A stretch of DNA of 34,947 bases from Candidatus Zixiibacteriota bacterium (lineage in GTDB: Bacteria; Zixibacteria; MSB-5A5; DG-27): assembly GCA_030605835.1 (NCBI GenBank), contig JAUWHO010000053.1, positions 1-34,947 of the forward strand, given 5' to 3'. A program made the position numbers and the translations under genes. The notes beneath the pieces are model-generated. The model did not search any database. It saw only the letters and a list, made by a program, of their open reading frames with translations, and had not been told where the DNA came from. Shown in pieces: positions 17,419 to 26,333 of the stretch; positions within the stretch are counted from its first letter, which is position 1; the number at the start of each line of letters is the position of its first letter.

Positions 17419-18537
17419 TCATCGCTTATCTTCCAGCCAGTTGGGAAAACGCGCTCCCATGTCGGAGACGCTGCCATCCCTGTCTTGGAGAGATTCTGGA
17501 TCGCCGGTATCAATACAGGGAGACTCCTCCCCCAATGAGAAATCCCCCTTCTTGGGATCTACGAAAAGAGGATCCTCATTGATGTTGCTTGTACCCTTCC
17601 AGCCACCCTTGATATCGCTGTATCTGATTGTCAGGGTGCTTCTGTCCAAATGTATCTCTGGGCTTTTGGAACAGGAGTTCTCCCAGATAATACTGTTCCT
17701 GATCGTCGGCTGAGAAAGCACAAAGCAGATTCCGCCGCCGACCCTAACGGCTTCATTCTGAGTGACGGTGATATTAGTTATCTTGGGCTTCGATCCCCGG
17801 CAATAGATCCCTCCCCCTTTGAACTTAGCCAGATTCCCGTGGAGAAGGTTATCTTCAATTCGAGGCTCCGAGTAACGGGAATAAATACCGCCGCCTAAGG
17901 TTCTGGCCGAATTGTCGTGGATCGAATTACGGGTTATCAAGGGAGCGCTGAAGTAGGAACAGGCAATCCCACCTCCGTATGTGGCCGAATTCTCGTAGAT
18001 AGTGTTTCCTGCAATCAGAGGGTTGGAATGCTCCTCGCAAGAGATCCCTCCGCCCCACCATTCGGCTCGATTTCTCCTGATGGTGCAATTGACTATTGAG
18101 GGGTTGGAACTCCAGCAGAGGATGCCGCCGCCGTCAAATTGTTCCCGGTCATAACCGGTGGCCCGACCGTATTCTACCCGGCAATGGCTCAATCGGGAGA
18201 GCTGACCGGCGTGAATGAATCTGATTCCACGCCAGCCCTGAGCGGTATCCTGAGCGGTGAAGATTATGGAGTCGCTCTCGGTTCCAATCGCCTTTAGAAC
18301 GGCCGAGGTGTCCACCAAAAATCTGTAATACCCCTGAAAATTCACGATCACCCCGGGCTCGATATTCAGGGTGGCTCCGAATGGCACTCGAAGATTGCCG
18401 ACGACATTGTAAGGACTGTCCTCGGTGGTCCAAGTCCCCTTGACGTTCCCCTGCACCTCAATTGCTGTGACGGCAGCAGGAGCCAATATTGCCGCCCCCA
18501 CCATGAGGATTACAACTAACCTCACCGAGTACATCAT
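17419..18537 (-). CDS. Secreted right-handed beta-helix protein
   Basis: 372 residues from ATG 18537. A TTG start at 18564 would add nine residues; neither has a clear ribosome-binding site. Signal peptide at about 1-26 (VILMVGAAILAPAAVTA). From about residue 100 there are regular turns of 22-25 residues containing GGGI(Y/S/A/C)C and N(T/S)I phrases (GGGISCEEHSNPLIAGNTI, GGGIACSYFSAPLITRNSI), typical of parallel beta-helix (PbH1, NosD/pectate-lyase-like) proteins. The C-terminal DTGDP and DMGA phrases match the last turns of such domains. No T9SS tail is present, unlike the neighbour. The fold fits polysaccharide binding or cleavage, but I see no catalytic residues to prove it. Confidence 0.8.
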   Translation of the reverse strand: MMYSVRLVVILMVGAAILAPAAVTAIEVQGNVKGTWTTEDSPYNVVGNLRVPFGATLNIEPGVIVNFQGYYRFLVDTSAVLKAIGTESDSIIFTAQDTAQGWRGIRFIHAGQLSRLSHCRVEYGRATGYDREQFDGGGILCWSSNPSIVNCTIRRNRAEWWGGGISCEEHSNPLIAGNTIYENSATYGGGIACSYFSAPLITRNSIHDNSARTLGGGIYSRYSEPRIEDNLLHGNLAKFKGGGIYCRGSKPKITNITVTQNEAVRVGGGICFVLSQPTIRNSIIWENSCSKSPEIHLDRSTLTIRYSDIKGGWKGTSNINEDPLFVDPKKGDFSLGEESPCIDTGDPESLQDRDGSVSDMGARFPNWLEDKR

Positions 18538-18899
18538 CGAACGCCAGGCCAGATCTAGACTCAAGCCGAAGTGCTAAACTGACAAGTCACACAACTCATT
18601 TTTAATAATATACCCCGCTTATAGTGTATGTCAAGGATTTTCAGAGGCTTAGGCTCCACGGTGCGTCTGAGGAATTGTCAAGATCGCGGTCCGAGGAAGG
18701 GACGTTGGCGTTGAACTCCTTCAGCTCTTTCGGGGACGAAGACAATGGATGTTGAAAGCTCCCATCGATCCCCTAACGAGGGAGCTGGAGACGTCAGGCG
18801 GAGACCAAATCCTCAGAGAATGATTGACCAGACCGGAGATTCTGAGTCACCTGCTCGTGGTTACATGAATGGGGGGCTGGGGATTCCCAACCGTGAGCT
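18538..18899. other. Intergenic region between the beta-helix and lipoprotein genes
   Basis: Apart from the promoter at 18609-18636 I see no gene or strong structure here; an imperfect GGGGATTCCC palindrome stands near 18875. Confidence 0.5.
18609..18636 (-). promoter_or_regulatory. Strong sigma-70-type promoter for the 18537-15090 unit
   Basis: On the minus strand TTGACA (complement of 18631-18636), 16-base spacer, TATATT (18609-18614; five of six). Expected start near 18602. Confidence 0.75.
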
Positions 18900-19424
18900 C
18901 TATCCAAGAGAACCCTTCAGAAGCTTGACTTCGTCAATCCAGGCAGTCCCCTTCCCATTGGCAACCAGATTGAGCCTTACCCGGTCCGGCCTCTCCCCTT
19001 CCCCCAGGAAAAACGGGGTTTCTTCGGTAACCCAATCCGTAGTCCCAGTAAGTGGGTTCTGAAGTCCACGAGAGAAAAACTCACCCTTCCCAGGAAAATG
19101 GCACCACATCTCCAGATAGACCTGCCCCTCGACGTTGTCAGTGCGAAGTCGAGCCTGATAGATCAACCTGGCGTTCTCGAGGTCTATGTCCTCCACCTCG
19201 AACAGTCGCACCACCGTTGGCTCGCTGAAAATGACCCGCAAGGCTCCGTTTCCATCACTTGAAACCTGCCGGTCAATCTCCACCCCCGACTGCGTGATGA
19301 TTCCCTCCATGCTGTCCAGGGGAAAATGATGTAGCTCCGCGACCTGAATCGGCGCCTGCGAGCATCCAGCGATTATGAGAAGCTCAAGCAGGCCCACAAC
19401 CAGTGCAAAATAAGTCTTGTTCAT
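18900..19424 (-). CDS. Lipoprotein with a carbohydrate-binding-like jelly-roll domain
   Basis: 174 residues from ATG 19424, chosen because it follows GAGGGGG with good spacing and gives a clean lipoprotein signal (LLIIAGC, Cys about 21). The mature part is beta-rich, with phrases such as GALRVIFSEPTVVRLFEVED, LIYQARLRT, VYLEMWCHFPG and GTAWIDEVKLLKG. The last phrase is the usual closing strand of carbohydrate-binding-module-like jelly rolls. I do not recognise a named family; similar hypothetical proteins seem to occur in several phyla. The stop is TAG. It is probably anchored in a membrane; the function is unknown. Confidence 0.7.
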   Translation of the reverse strand: MNKTYFALVVGLLELLIIAGCSQAPIQVAELHHFPLDSMEGIITQSGVEIDRQVSSDGNGALRVIFSEPTVVRLFEVEDIDLENARLIYQARLRTDNVEGQVYLEMWCHFPGKGEFFSRGLQNPLTGTTDWVTEETPFFLGEGERPDRVRLNLVANGKGTAWIDEVKLLKGSLG

Positions 19425-19668
19425 ATTCAAACCCCCTCTCTGAAGGTCTGACCACACGACGATGCTATGCTAGCCACACTTATTAGAATCGTTCGCTATT
19501 CTGGTGACTTGAGTGTTATCGTCAGGTCATTCAATCAGTAGATGACTCGTCCGGGACGGTGAATGATAGGATTTCTTCCGCCTAATGGATTTCGACTGTT
19601 TCGATTTTCCCTCAGCCGGGACTGTAAGGATAGGGCCTTATTCCCCTCCACACTCTCAGAGGAGCAAC

Positions 19669-19694
19669 CGTAGGGAGGGGGCTTGTCCCCCTCC
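19669..19694 (+). repeat. Short palindromic repeat, GTAGGG type
   Basis: CGTAGGG followed by a perfect 8-bp stem GGAGGGGG/CCCCCTCC (19674-19681, 19687-19694) with loop CTTGT. A degenerate copy (GTAAGGATAGGG) begins at about 19624. The rest of the 345-base gap between the two lipoprotein genes (19425-19769) shows no gene. Confidence 0.55.
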
Positions 19695-19769
19695 ACCCTC
19701 TTTTGCGAACTGCGAATGAGAAGCTGAAACAGGATGAGCCCGATAGTGTCTGCCACCGCGGGGTTTTTC

Positions 19770-20783
19770 TCACCGGTTTATTTCATCTGTTATCTCGGCA
19801 ATTCTGTCGGTGAGTTTTTTGAATCCCTCCGGATCCCATTCCGGCATCTTGGCGACCGTGAGCTCATCTCCGGCTCGTTCGAGGTACTTCAAGCCCTCCT
19901 CCAGCTTGCCCTGTGCAACGGCAATCTCGCCCAATTCCTTGCAGGAGTGCCCCACCCACTCGGCGGTGTCGGGATTGCGGTCGGCGGCATAGCGCTTTTC
20001 GGCCCACTCCAGGACCGGACGCAACCACTCCAAGGCGGTATCGAACTCTCCCAGTCTCCTGTATGCGTGCCCCACTGACCAATCGGCTACCAACTTCGCA
20101 TGCTCGCCGCCCACCCTGTGGTGATACTCGCGGGCCTTCTTCAGAGCCTCAAGCGACTCCTGGAATTGACCCATCTCGTCGTAGGTCCACCCCAGATTGT
20201 TCCACAACGGCCCCAGCCAGCCATCGAGATTGCCGGCCTCCGCGGCTTCGATTCCCTTTCGAGCCCACACGATCTGTTCTTCGTGGCCAGCAGTAATCGC
20301 AACCATGTGGGCAGCATCGACGGCCCGACCGTGGAGCTCATTCTGGAGACAGTAGTCATACATCTGCCTGAAAGTTGCTGTTGCCACCTCCAGCTTCTCG
20401 TCTTTCCACTCGAATCGCCCCCGCACACCGAGGTAGCGAGACCAGGCTTTGGGCTGTCTGTCGGAGGCCAGAGCCTTCGCCTTTTCAAGCCAGGGACGTC
20501 CCTCCCCCTTCTTGTCTTGGGCCAGGTATCCCCTGGCAAGCTGAGAAAGGGCCTCCACAAGTGTTACTTCTGCCTCCTCCTTCTCTGCAGCGGTGACCGC
20601 CTGCAGGTATGTTTCCGTGGCCTCGGCGTAATTTCGACTGTTGAACAGCTCATCCCCCTTGGCGAGCAGCTCCGAACTCGTCGTCATCTCTTCTCCTTTC
20701 GAGGTTTCCTGCTTTTGCGCCGGGCCACACGATGAAATGAGGAGACAGAGCCCCACGCAGATGCCAATAAGTAACCGGATCAT
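19770..20783 (-). CDS. TPR lipoprotein
   Basis: 337 residues from ATG 20783. An upstream in-frame ATG at 20888 is rejected because the inner ATG has GGAGGA at ideal spacing and begins a lipoprotein signal (IRLLIGICVGLCLLISSC, Cys about 19). The mature part is a chain of TPR repeats (about 35-330): NSRNYAEATETYLQAV, LWNNLGWTYDEMGQFQ, ALEWLRPVLEWAEKR. It fits a periplasmic scaffold protein. It has its own promoter (20878-20907), directly after the terminator of the cytochrome/porin operon, so it is probably not part of that operon. Confidence 0.8.
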   Translation of the reverse strand: MIRLLIGICVGLCLLISSCGPAQKQETSKGEEMTTSSELLAKGDELFNSRNYAEATETYLQAVTAAEKEEAEVTLVEALSQLARGYLAQDKKGEGRPWLEKAKALASDRQPKAWSRYLGVRGRFEWKDEKLEVATATFRQMYDYCLQNELHGRAVDAAHMVAITAGHEEQIVWARKGIEAAEAGNLDGWLGPLWNNLGWTYDEMGQFQESLEALKKAREYHHRVGGEHAKLVADWSVGHAYRRLGEFDTALEWLRPVLEWAEKRYAADRNPDTAEWVGHSCKELGEIAVAQGKLEEGLKYLERAGDELTVAKMPEWDPEGFKKLTDRIAEITDEINR

Positions 20784-20877
20784 AATCGATTCCTCCAATA
20801 AGTGATTTGTGCTGATCTTCTTTTTGTTTGTGAGGCAGACCATATAAAGATGCGCGAGTCTCTTACTACTTTGAGTC

Positions 20878-20907
20878 AGGATAACCAACGCACCGCCATG
20901 ATGTCAA
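20878..20907 (-). promoter_or_regulatory. Promoter for the TPR lipoprotein gene
   Basis: On the minus strand TTGACA (complement of 20902-20907), 18-base spacer, TATCCT (20878-20883; four of six). Start near 20871, leader about 88 bases. Confidence 0.5.
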
Positions 20908-20977
20908 TCCTTTACTGCGTGGGTTTGACGTATTCCAGTAGTCTCCGGCATCTGAAAAAGACACCCAGAGATGATGC

Positions 20978-21007
20978 AAAAACGGACGGGCGATTTTAGC
21001 CCGTCCG
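20978..21007 (-). terminator. Rho-independent terminator of the cytochrome/porin operon
   Basis: On the minus strand a perfect 9-bp stem CGGACGGGC/GCCCGTCCG (20983-20991 and 20999-21007), 7-base loop, then five T (20978-20982). It lies 30 bases after the porin stop. Confidence 0.9.
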
Positions 21008-21037
21008 TCTCTGAAATCTCACTCCTTCTTAAAAGGA

Positions 21038-23209
21038 CTAATAGCTTATCCTGAAACCGGTTCTGATCACATAGAAGGAACCGCTCTCCGCTCCGTAAAC
21101 GTAGGGTTGGTCGTCTGTCAAGTCGTAGTAATCGGCATCCGCGGTCAGAGAGACTTGGGGTGACAACTTGTATTCTAAGCCCAAGGAGAGAGTGAACCAC
21201 TCGTAAGAGAGGTCGGAATACTGATCTACGCTGGAGTAATCGTAGTCGCTCGCGGCGATCTCGTTCGTCACCTCAGCCGGAGCCTGAGGCATCTGGATGG
21301 GATCGAAGGAGGCCTCGCTCTTGAGGTAGTTGCCCTGCAGGGAGAAGTTCAAGCTTCTTTCCGGGCTGAAGAAAACCCCAGCCTGGAGGTTATGAGATTT
21401 GGAGCTGTATTCGGTCTCTGCGAAAAGGGAGCCATAGTGCTTCACGCCACCACCTGTGGCGCCGGCAAAGTGACCCCCTCACCCATCCATCATCGGTACT
21501 ACCGCCAAGCCGTTCGACTTATCGAAAAGATAAGTATAATCACCGAAGAAGTTCCAGCTAGCATTTGGGGAGATGTTGACCAAGAAGTGAGGTTGAAACT
21601 TGGTGCGTTTGAAGTCTAAGTTCTCGTTATCCCCGTTCGTCTCCACGCGCACCTTCAATCCCGGTGAGAAGCTGAACTTCCGAGTGGGTTTGAAGCTCAA
21701 GCTCACTTCTACTCCATGACGACTGGTTGGCTGATTGGTGACATCCCCATAGCGGATGGAATCGCGCTGGAAGTAGAAAACCTGAGAGTTATTAGCCAGA
21801 GGAGCCAAAACCGGATTGCCGGAGGCTTCAAACATCCTCCCGGAAGGTGAAAACGGAGTGTCGATGCTCTCGAATGAGTATTTCAGTCGACCGGTGAATT
21901 TCAAACTGGGCCTGTACTTCACTCCCATCTGAAATTTGAGCTTGGTGGTTTTCTGATCGGCGCCAAGCTCGGGATAATCACCCCTCGTTATCCCCTGATA
22001 GCCTGCCAGAAAGGAGAGGCGATATCTCCTGCTCGGCTGGTATAGCATCTCCAGCGAACCCTTGACCTCGGCGCGGGTCAGATTAGAGTAGCGAGTGAAA
22101 TCGAAGCTCTGACCTCCACCGGTTAAACCATCCCTCCAGGGGGCGAGGTCGACTATGACCTCGTCGTTCTCAATCTTGCCCATCGAAGCGGAGGCCACCA
22201 TCTTGGTCTTACTGGAGAGGGGATAGATAAACTTCAGGCTGCCGTGATTGCCTTTGGCCTTGAGGTCAACAGTCTGGTTATCCACGGTGGAATTGGTGAA
22301 TCCACCTAGAAGCTGACCTCGACCCAGCTCGGTCTTGACCTTGATGGTGTGAGCTAACTTCTGGATGTCCGCATACTGGCCAAAGGGAACGAACTCTCCA
22401 TCGAAGTTCACCCGGGAGCCGAATTCATCTATAGCCCCACCGTTCACCGGATGCTGGGCGGTGTCGTAGAAAGCCTCGACAGTGGTGACTTCCGATCTGA
22501 AATTCCGATAGCTGAACTCGTAAGATAAAAGCAGTGGTCCGGCCTCACCTTCAACCCCGGTATTGATTGTGTGAGTGCGGCGATCGACCGAGGCAGAGGT
22601 CGAAACCATGTGACAGGAGGAACAGTGCATGGAAACCACCTTCTGCTCCTCGCCGTCCTCCAAGAGTGACCGGTGGGTAACCCAGAACCTCACCCCGGAG
22701 GCACCCGGAACCTTCACCTGAAAATCAGTTTCAATCTGGTGCCGGGTATATCCGAAATCAGCTCCCGAGGCCTTATCCTCATAAGTTACCATTTTGCCAC
22801 CGGGAGTGCCTGCGGTTCGATCAGTCGCCTCCCGAACCACTAGATTCCTCAAAAGATCTGTCCCCCTCTGGCGGTGAAAGGATTTGTAGGAAACCCGTGC
22901 GGAGATGATATCTTTTGAACGTCCCTCCAGCTCAAGCGACATCCTCTTGGGGTCGTAGTAATGCCCGGAAATATAGAAATTCTCCTTCTCCCGGTAGCCG
23001 GAATATCGTAATGCTATCTCCGGCATCACCCCTTCTTCACCCCGATCAAACTCCCCGACCCTTTTGTAGTAGTCCTCAAACCCGGTGTAGTGACCCCCCA
23101 CCCACAAGCTCCAGGTGGAAAAGCCTTCCTGGGCAGAGACCGGAGCCGGAGGAAGTGAAAAGCCGATTGCCAGCGCAACTATAGCAACAGTCAAAAACAA
23201 TCTTTTCAT
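21038..23209 (-). CDS. MtrB/PioB-type (GSU2204-like) CxxCH-containing porin with in-frame UGA, probable selenoprotein
   Basis: 723 residues if the TGA at 21479-21481 (codon 577) is read through. Upstream: signal peptide (about 1-26, ending VSA) and many alternating beta strands. Downstream: further strands in the same frame, ending GFRISY with the C-terminal aromatic of outer-membrane barrels. The second part has no start signal or export signal of its own, and the joined length fits MtrB-type porins (about 700). CSSCH at residues 196-200 is a possible heme site. Around the UGA the protein reads MMDG-U-GGHFAG, and a hairpin with an AGGU loop follows. From memory, NCBI names a family 'GSU2204 family CXXCH-containing (seleno)protein', next to GSU2203-type decaheme cytochromes, which is exactly this context. 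Alternatives: point mutation or sequence error. ATG after AAGGAG, 10 bases after the cytochrome gene. Confidence 0.8.
21445..21461 (-). promoter_or_regulatory. Candidate bacterial SECIS hairpin
   Basis: On the minus strand, 17 bases after the UGA, CGCCAC-AGGUG-GUGGCG forms a 6-bp stem with a 5-base loop, extendable by a G-U pair. The loop starts 24 bases after the UGA and has G at its second and third positions. The fdhF SECIS loop of E. coli (AGGUCU) starts with the same four bases at a similar distance. Confidence 0.5.
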
Positions 23210-23219
23210 CTGTTTCTCC

Positions 23220-24209
23220 TTACCTTGTCAGTGCTCTGCCGTGACCCGAAATTGACTGGGCGGGAAGATCAGACCCGTGGATTTCGGAGTGACATTGGGT
23301 GCATTTGGTTAAAAACGCCTGCTTCATGCCGTCGCGGCTGGAGAGGCCTCCTCGTTCTGGATGCACCGGAGCAATGAAATCTCCCTCGAAGCCTGTGAGT
23401 CCCGTGTGGAAATGCATCGCATGGCAGGAGAGGCAAAGGAACGGCTCATTCTGAATGAGCAGATTGTCGGCGACGGTCCCGTGAGGATTGTGGCAGATTC
23501 CACAGTCTTCGTTGACCGGCTCGTGTTCGAAAATGAAGGGGCCCTCTTTCGAAGCGTGGCAGGAGAAGCAAAGCTCACGATCTCCATGGTCTACCGCAAA
23601 CTTTACAGTGCCCCCGTGGACCGCGTGACAGTCGTAGCAGCGGATCAGACCCTCCGCGACTGGATGGTGAGAGGGCAGACGAAACTCCGCCCTGGTGTCT
23701 AAGTGACAATCAAAACACAATCCGGGGTCCTCTTTTTTAAGGAGGTGTCTCTTTTCGGAATGAACTTGATGGCAGTCACCACAACCCTCTGCCACCTCGG
23801 AGTGCGCCAGGCCACCGAAAGAATCCATTGTGCCACTTCGATGGCAGTTATTGCACCGATTCCTTTCCGTGATGGAGTAATCCTTGGAGGGATGATAGAT
23901 CAGATCAGGGTCTCCCTCTTCGGCGTGTATTGAGCCCGGACCGTGGCAAGCTTCGCAGGTATTGTCACCTCCAACCGAGAGCCTGGCGTGGATGTTGCCA
24001 GAGAAAGCCACGCTTCTCTCCTCGTGACACCACGAGCAGGTCTCGTCACCGACCATCTCAGCACCGGCAGGCGACTTCGCCAGGACGCAAGCTCCACTGA
24101 GGAAAAGGAGCCCCATGAAGAAGGCGAAGGCTTTGCCCCACGAACGGTTCTTGAGAGGAGGAATAGGAAACTTCAGCCTCCTCACAATAGCATGGTTTTT
24201 GATGAACAT
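23220..24209 (-). CDS. Decaheme c-type cytochrome (MtrA/DmsE or GSU2203 type)
   Basis: 329 residues with ten CxxCH motifs (first Cys at 58, 85, 119, 143, 165, 191, 214, 236, 259, 303). A hydrophobic segment at about 25-45 (AFAFFMGLLFLSGACVLA) is a signal peptide or anchor. Length and heme number match MtrA (333 residues, ten hemes). Known for the family: MtrA-like decahemes sit inside an MtrB-like porin and carry electrons through the outer membrane. The porin gene follows after 10 bases, so the pair is very probably such a conduit. No outer-surface multiheme cytochrome (MtrC, OmcA) is in the window. Direction of electron flow, out to minerals or in from a donor, is not shown. ATG at 24209 after AGGAG; promoter at 24271-24299. 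Confidence 0.92.
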   Translation of the reverse strand: MFIKNHAIVRRLKFPIPPLKNRSWGKAFAFFMGLLFLSGACVLAKSPAGAEMVGDETCSWCHEERSVAFSGNIHARLSVGGDNTCEACHGPGSIHAEEGDPDLIYHPSKDYSITERNRCNNCHRSGTMDSFGGLAHSEVAEGCGDCHQVHSEKRHLLKKEDPGLCFDCHLDTRAEFRLPSHHPVAEGLIRCYDCHAVHGGTVKFAVDHGDRELCFSCHASKEGPFIFEHEPVNEDCGICHNPHGTVADNLLIQNEPFLCLSCHAMHFHTGLTGFEGDFIAPVHPERGGLSSRDGMKQAFLTKCTQCHSEIHGSDLPAQSISGHGRALTR

Positions 24210-24270
24210 TGCTGTTTCTCCTACCTCCAGGTAGTGGTTTCAAGTAACGCTTGCTTTTTGAAATCACGCT

Positions 24271-24299
24271 TATATAAAAAAGTGTCCTCTCAATGTCAA
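24271..24299 (-). promoter_or_regulatory. Promoter of the cytochrome/porin operon
   Basis: On the minus strand TTGACA (complement of 24294-24299), 17-base spacer, TATATA (24271-24276; four of six); TATAAG at 19 bases is an alternative. Start near 24264, leader about 55 bases. Confidence 0.65.
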
Positions 24300-24615
24300 G
24301 AGAAGTGTTGGCCACCCATAGGGATACGTGATTAAATCTGTCAAGTAACTTCCTCGAGCGCTGCCATCAGAACTCTCCTGAGGAGGCAAAAGGCAAAACC
24401 CGAAATAGTCGACGACAGCTGAGATGAGCGCAAAGCGAGACTGTTGGAGAGATCGCTTCGAGTAAGCCAATCATCCGAAGCACAAGATAGGGTAAACAAG
24501 CTCCACTTTCAGCGCCCCGGAACGAAATACTGCTGCATCTCTGAAGAGACTCTCGTTCTCGGCTTTGACAGCTGCGTCGCCAGCATCCCCAGATCAGAAA
24601 ACCTCTAAAAATGTG
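24300..24615. other. Middle of the 616-bp divergent intergenic region
   Basis: Between the two divergent promoters I see no gene. A GGCAAAACC and a GCGCAAAGC motif near 24390 and 24430 recall a c-di-GMP riboswitch but lack the needed stems. Confidence 0.4.
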
Positions 24616-24644
24616 TTGACAAAGTTTTTTCGTTTTCGTAATAT
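24616..24644 (+). promoter_or_regulatory. Promoter of the barrel/esterase unit
   Basis: TTGACA (24616-24621), 17-base spacer, TAATAT (24639-24644; four of six). Start near 24651, leader about 175 bases. Confidence 0.7.
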
Positions 24645-24825
24645 TTAGCGATTTTTTTCGGGTAGAGAAGTTACGTTGGTTGGAAGGCTTCCCGGAAATC
24701 AGGCAAAGCTTGCAGCATCCCGCGATTCTGGTGAGCCGATTTGGATCTAGTGTATCAATCTGAGAGCTTAAGATCAAACCGGGACATAATCATAAAGACT
24801 ACAGAAATCACAATAGGAGTTGTCG

Positions 24826-26295
24826 ATGCTTAGAAAAATGACCGTTCTCTTCTGTTTATCGTCATTCTTAAGTTTCTTGCTGGCGGCCAGCTCCTTCGCG
24901 GGAGGTTTCGCCACCAGCGGGGTAGGCTCCAAGGCTGTCGGCATGGGAGGGGCTTTTCGGGGATTGGCGGATGACTGGAGCGCAGTCTACTGGAATCCAG
25001 CCGGTCTGGCTCAACTTGAATCCTCGGAGGTGAACATCACAGTAATGGCTACCTCCCACCGAGGCGAATATACTCCGAATATCAAATACGGGATGGGCAC
25101 ATCTCTTTACGAGATCGGCTTTAAGAACGGCACTCGCTGGTTTCATAAGGACGAAATCAACGTCTTCCCGAACGCCGGTGGCTTCGTGAAGCTGCCCGGC
25201 GTGAAGGGGATGACAGCCGGAGTGGGAGTCTCTCTGAATCATAACCTCAACTTCAGATGGGATCTCTTCGACCCGCCGGTCGGTTATAACAACACCGTAG
25301 AATACCCCGAAATCGACCACAGCTCCAGGTTGAGGGTGATTGATTTTCATCCCTCCGTCGCCAAAGAGGTGATGGAGAATAAGCTGTTCTTCGGTGCTGG
25401 ATTTTCCGCCCAATACTGCGAAATGGACCTCCGGAAAACAGAGATAACGCCGAACCTTCAACTTGATCCCACAACCGGCGACACCATCTGGTTGCCTCGA
25501 CCCCTGGATCACCTGTACACCGACCTCCTCTTCGAGGCCGACGGCTGGGGCTACGGCTTTAACGCCGGCCTGCTTTTCAAGCTCAATCCCAAATTCCAGA
25601 TCGGGGTCAGTTATCGTTCGGCCACCACCATCGAACTCAAAGGGGACACCAAGCTGGACTTATACCTGGCCAAAAACCCCGGGATGGAGCAGTTCTTTCT
25701 GGACAAGGGCACTGCTGAAGACACCACCATAGCCAACCTCTTCAAAGGAGGGCTGCTCTCCACCAAACCAGACGCCGAGCTAGACTTGAAGCTGCCCGCA
25801 GATGTCGGTGTCGGGATAGCGTATATACCCAACGATAAACTCACCCTCACCGCCGACGTTAGCTTCACCCAGTGGGATCAGCTGGACCTTCTGGAACTGG
25901 AGCTTGAGGGAGTGAGCCCAATGGGCGATTCGGCGGAGAACATCACCATAGTCACCAACTGGGAAAACACGGTGCGTTTCTCCGCAGGATTGCAGTATGT
26001 CTTCAACGAGACGGTGACCTTGAGGGGCGGTTACTACTACGATCCCTCCCCGGTACCGGACGAGACCTTAAGCCCACTTTTCCCCGACGTTGGCGATAAG
26101 AACAGTTTCAACCTCGGGGGATCGCTGCTTTTTGGTGGTTACGAGGTCAGCTACAATTTCGAATATGTTTCCTCTTGGGACCGCGATATAGACACCCTCT
26201 CGGATCCGAATGGAGATGGGCTTTTCGACAATTATACTGGTTCCTACAAGATGAACAGCTTTAGCTCCCTGTTCTCTTTGACTTATCGTTTCTAA
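24826..26295 (+). CDS. FadL/OmpP1-family outer-membrane barrel
   Basis: 489 residues from ATG 24826, six bases after AGGAG (a TTG at 24820 is less likely). Signal peptide at about 1-24 (LSFLLAASSFA). The mature N-terminus GGFATSGVGSKAVGMGGAF and then DDWSAVYWNPAGLAQL are the hallmark of OmpP1/FadL/TodX proteins, which let hydrophobic molecules pass the outer membrane. The rest alternates beta strands and ends SLTYRF with a terminal Phe, as barrels do. It also resembles PorV-like T9SS proteins only in the general NPAGLA phrase; the FadL reading is better supported by length. Substrate unknown. The esterase gene follows after 38 bases and is probably cotranscribed. Confidence 0.88.
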   Translation: MLRKMTVLFCLSSFLSFLLAASSFAGGFATSGVGSKAVGMGGAFRGLADDWSAVYWNPAGLAQLESSEVNITVMATSHRGEYTPNIKYGMGTSLYEIGFKNGTRWFHKDEINVFPNAGGFVKLPGVKGMTAGVGVSLNHNLNFRWDLFDPPVGYNNTVEYPEIDHSSRLRVIDFHPSVAKEVMENKLFFGAGFSAQYCEMDLRKTEITPNLQLDPTTGDTIWLPRPLDHLYTDLLFEADGWGYGFNAGLLFKLNPKFQIGVSYRSATTIELKGDTKLDLYLAKNPGMEQFFLDKGTAEDTTIANLFKGGLLSTKPDAELDLKLPADVGVGIAYIPNDKLTLTADVSFTQWDQLDLLELELEGVSPMGDSAENITIVTNWENTVRFSAGLQYVFNETVTLRGGYYYDPSPVPDETLSPLFPDVGDKNSFNLGGSLLFGGYEVSYNFEYVSSWDRDIDTLSDPNGDGLFDNYTGSYKMNSFSSLFSLTYRF

Positions 26296-26333
26296 CTCTT
26301 GAGGATTCGGAAATATTAGAATTGGAGGATTAG

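Noticed and set aside
21038-21445. Separate 135-residue gene after the porin
   Set aside because: It is in the same frame as the porin, has no signal peptide or ribosome-binding site, and supplies the missing last strands of the barrel.
14158-21481. Alternative genetic code with TAG or TGA read as an amino acid throughout
   Set aside because: TAG ends the 8334 and 18900 genes, and TGA ends many others (for example 10379, 15090, 19770, 26334) at the expected family length.
24375-24460. GGCAAAACC and GCGCAAAGC motifs on the plus strand, recalling a GEMM (c-di-GMP) riboswitch
   Set aside because: The stems that should join the motifs are not there, the second half of the aptamer is missing, and a clear promoter lies downstream of it.
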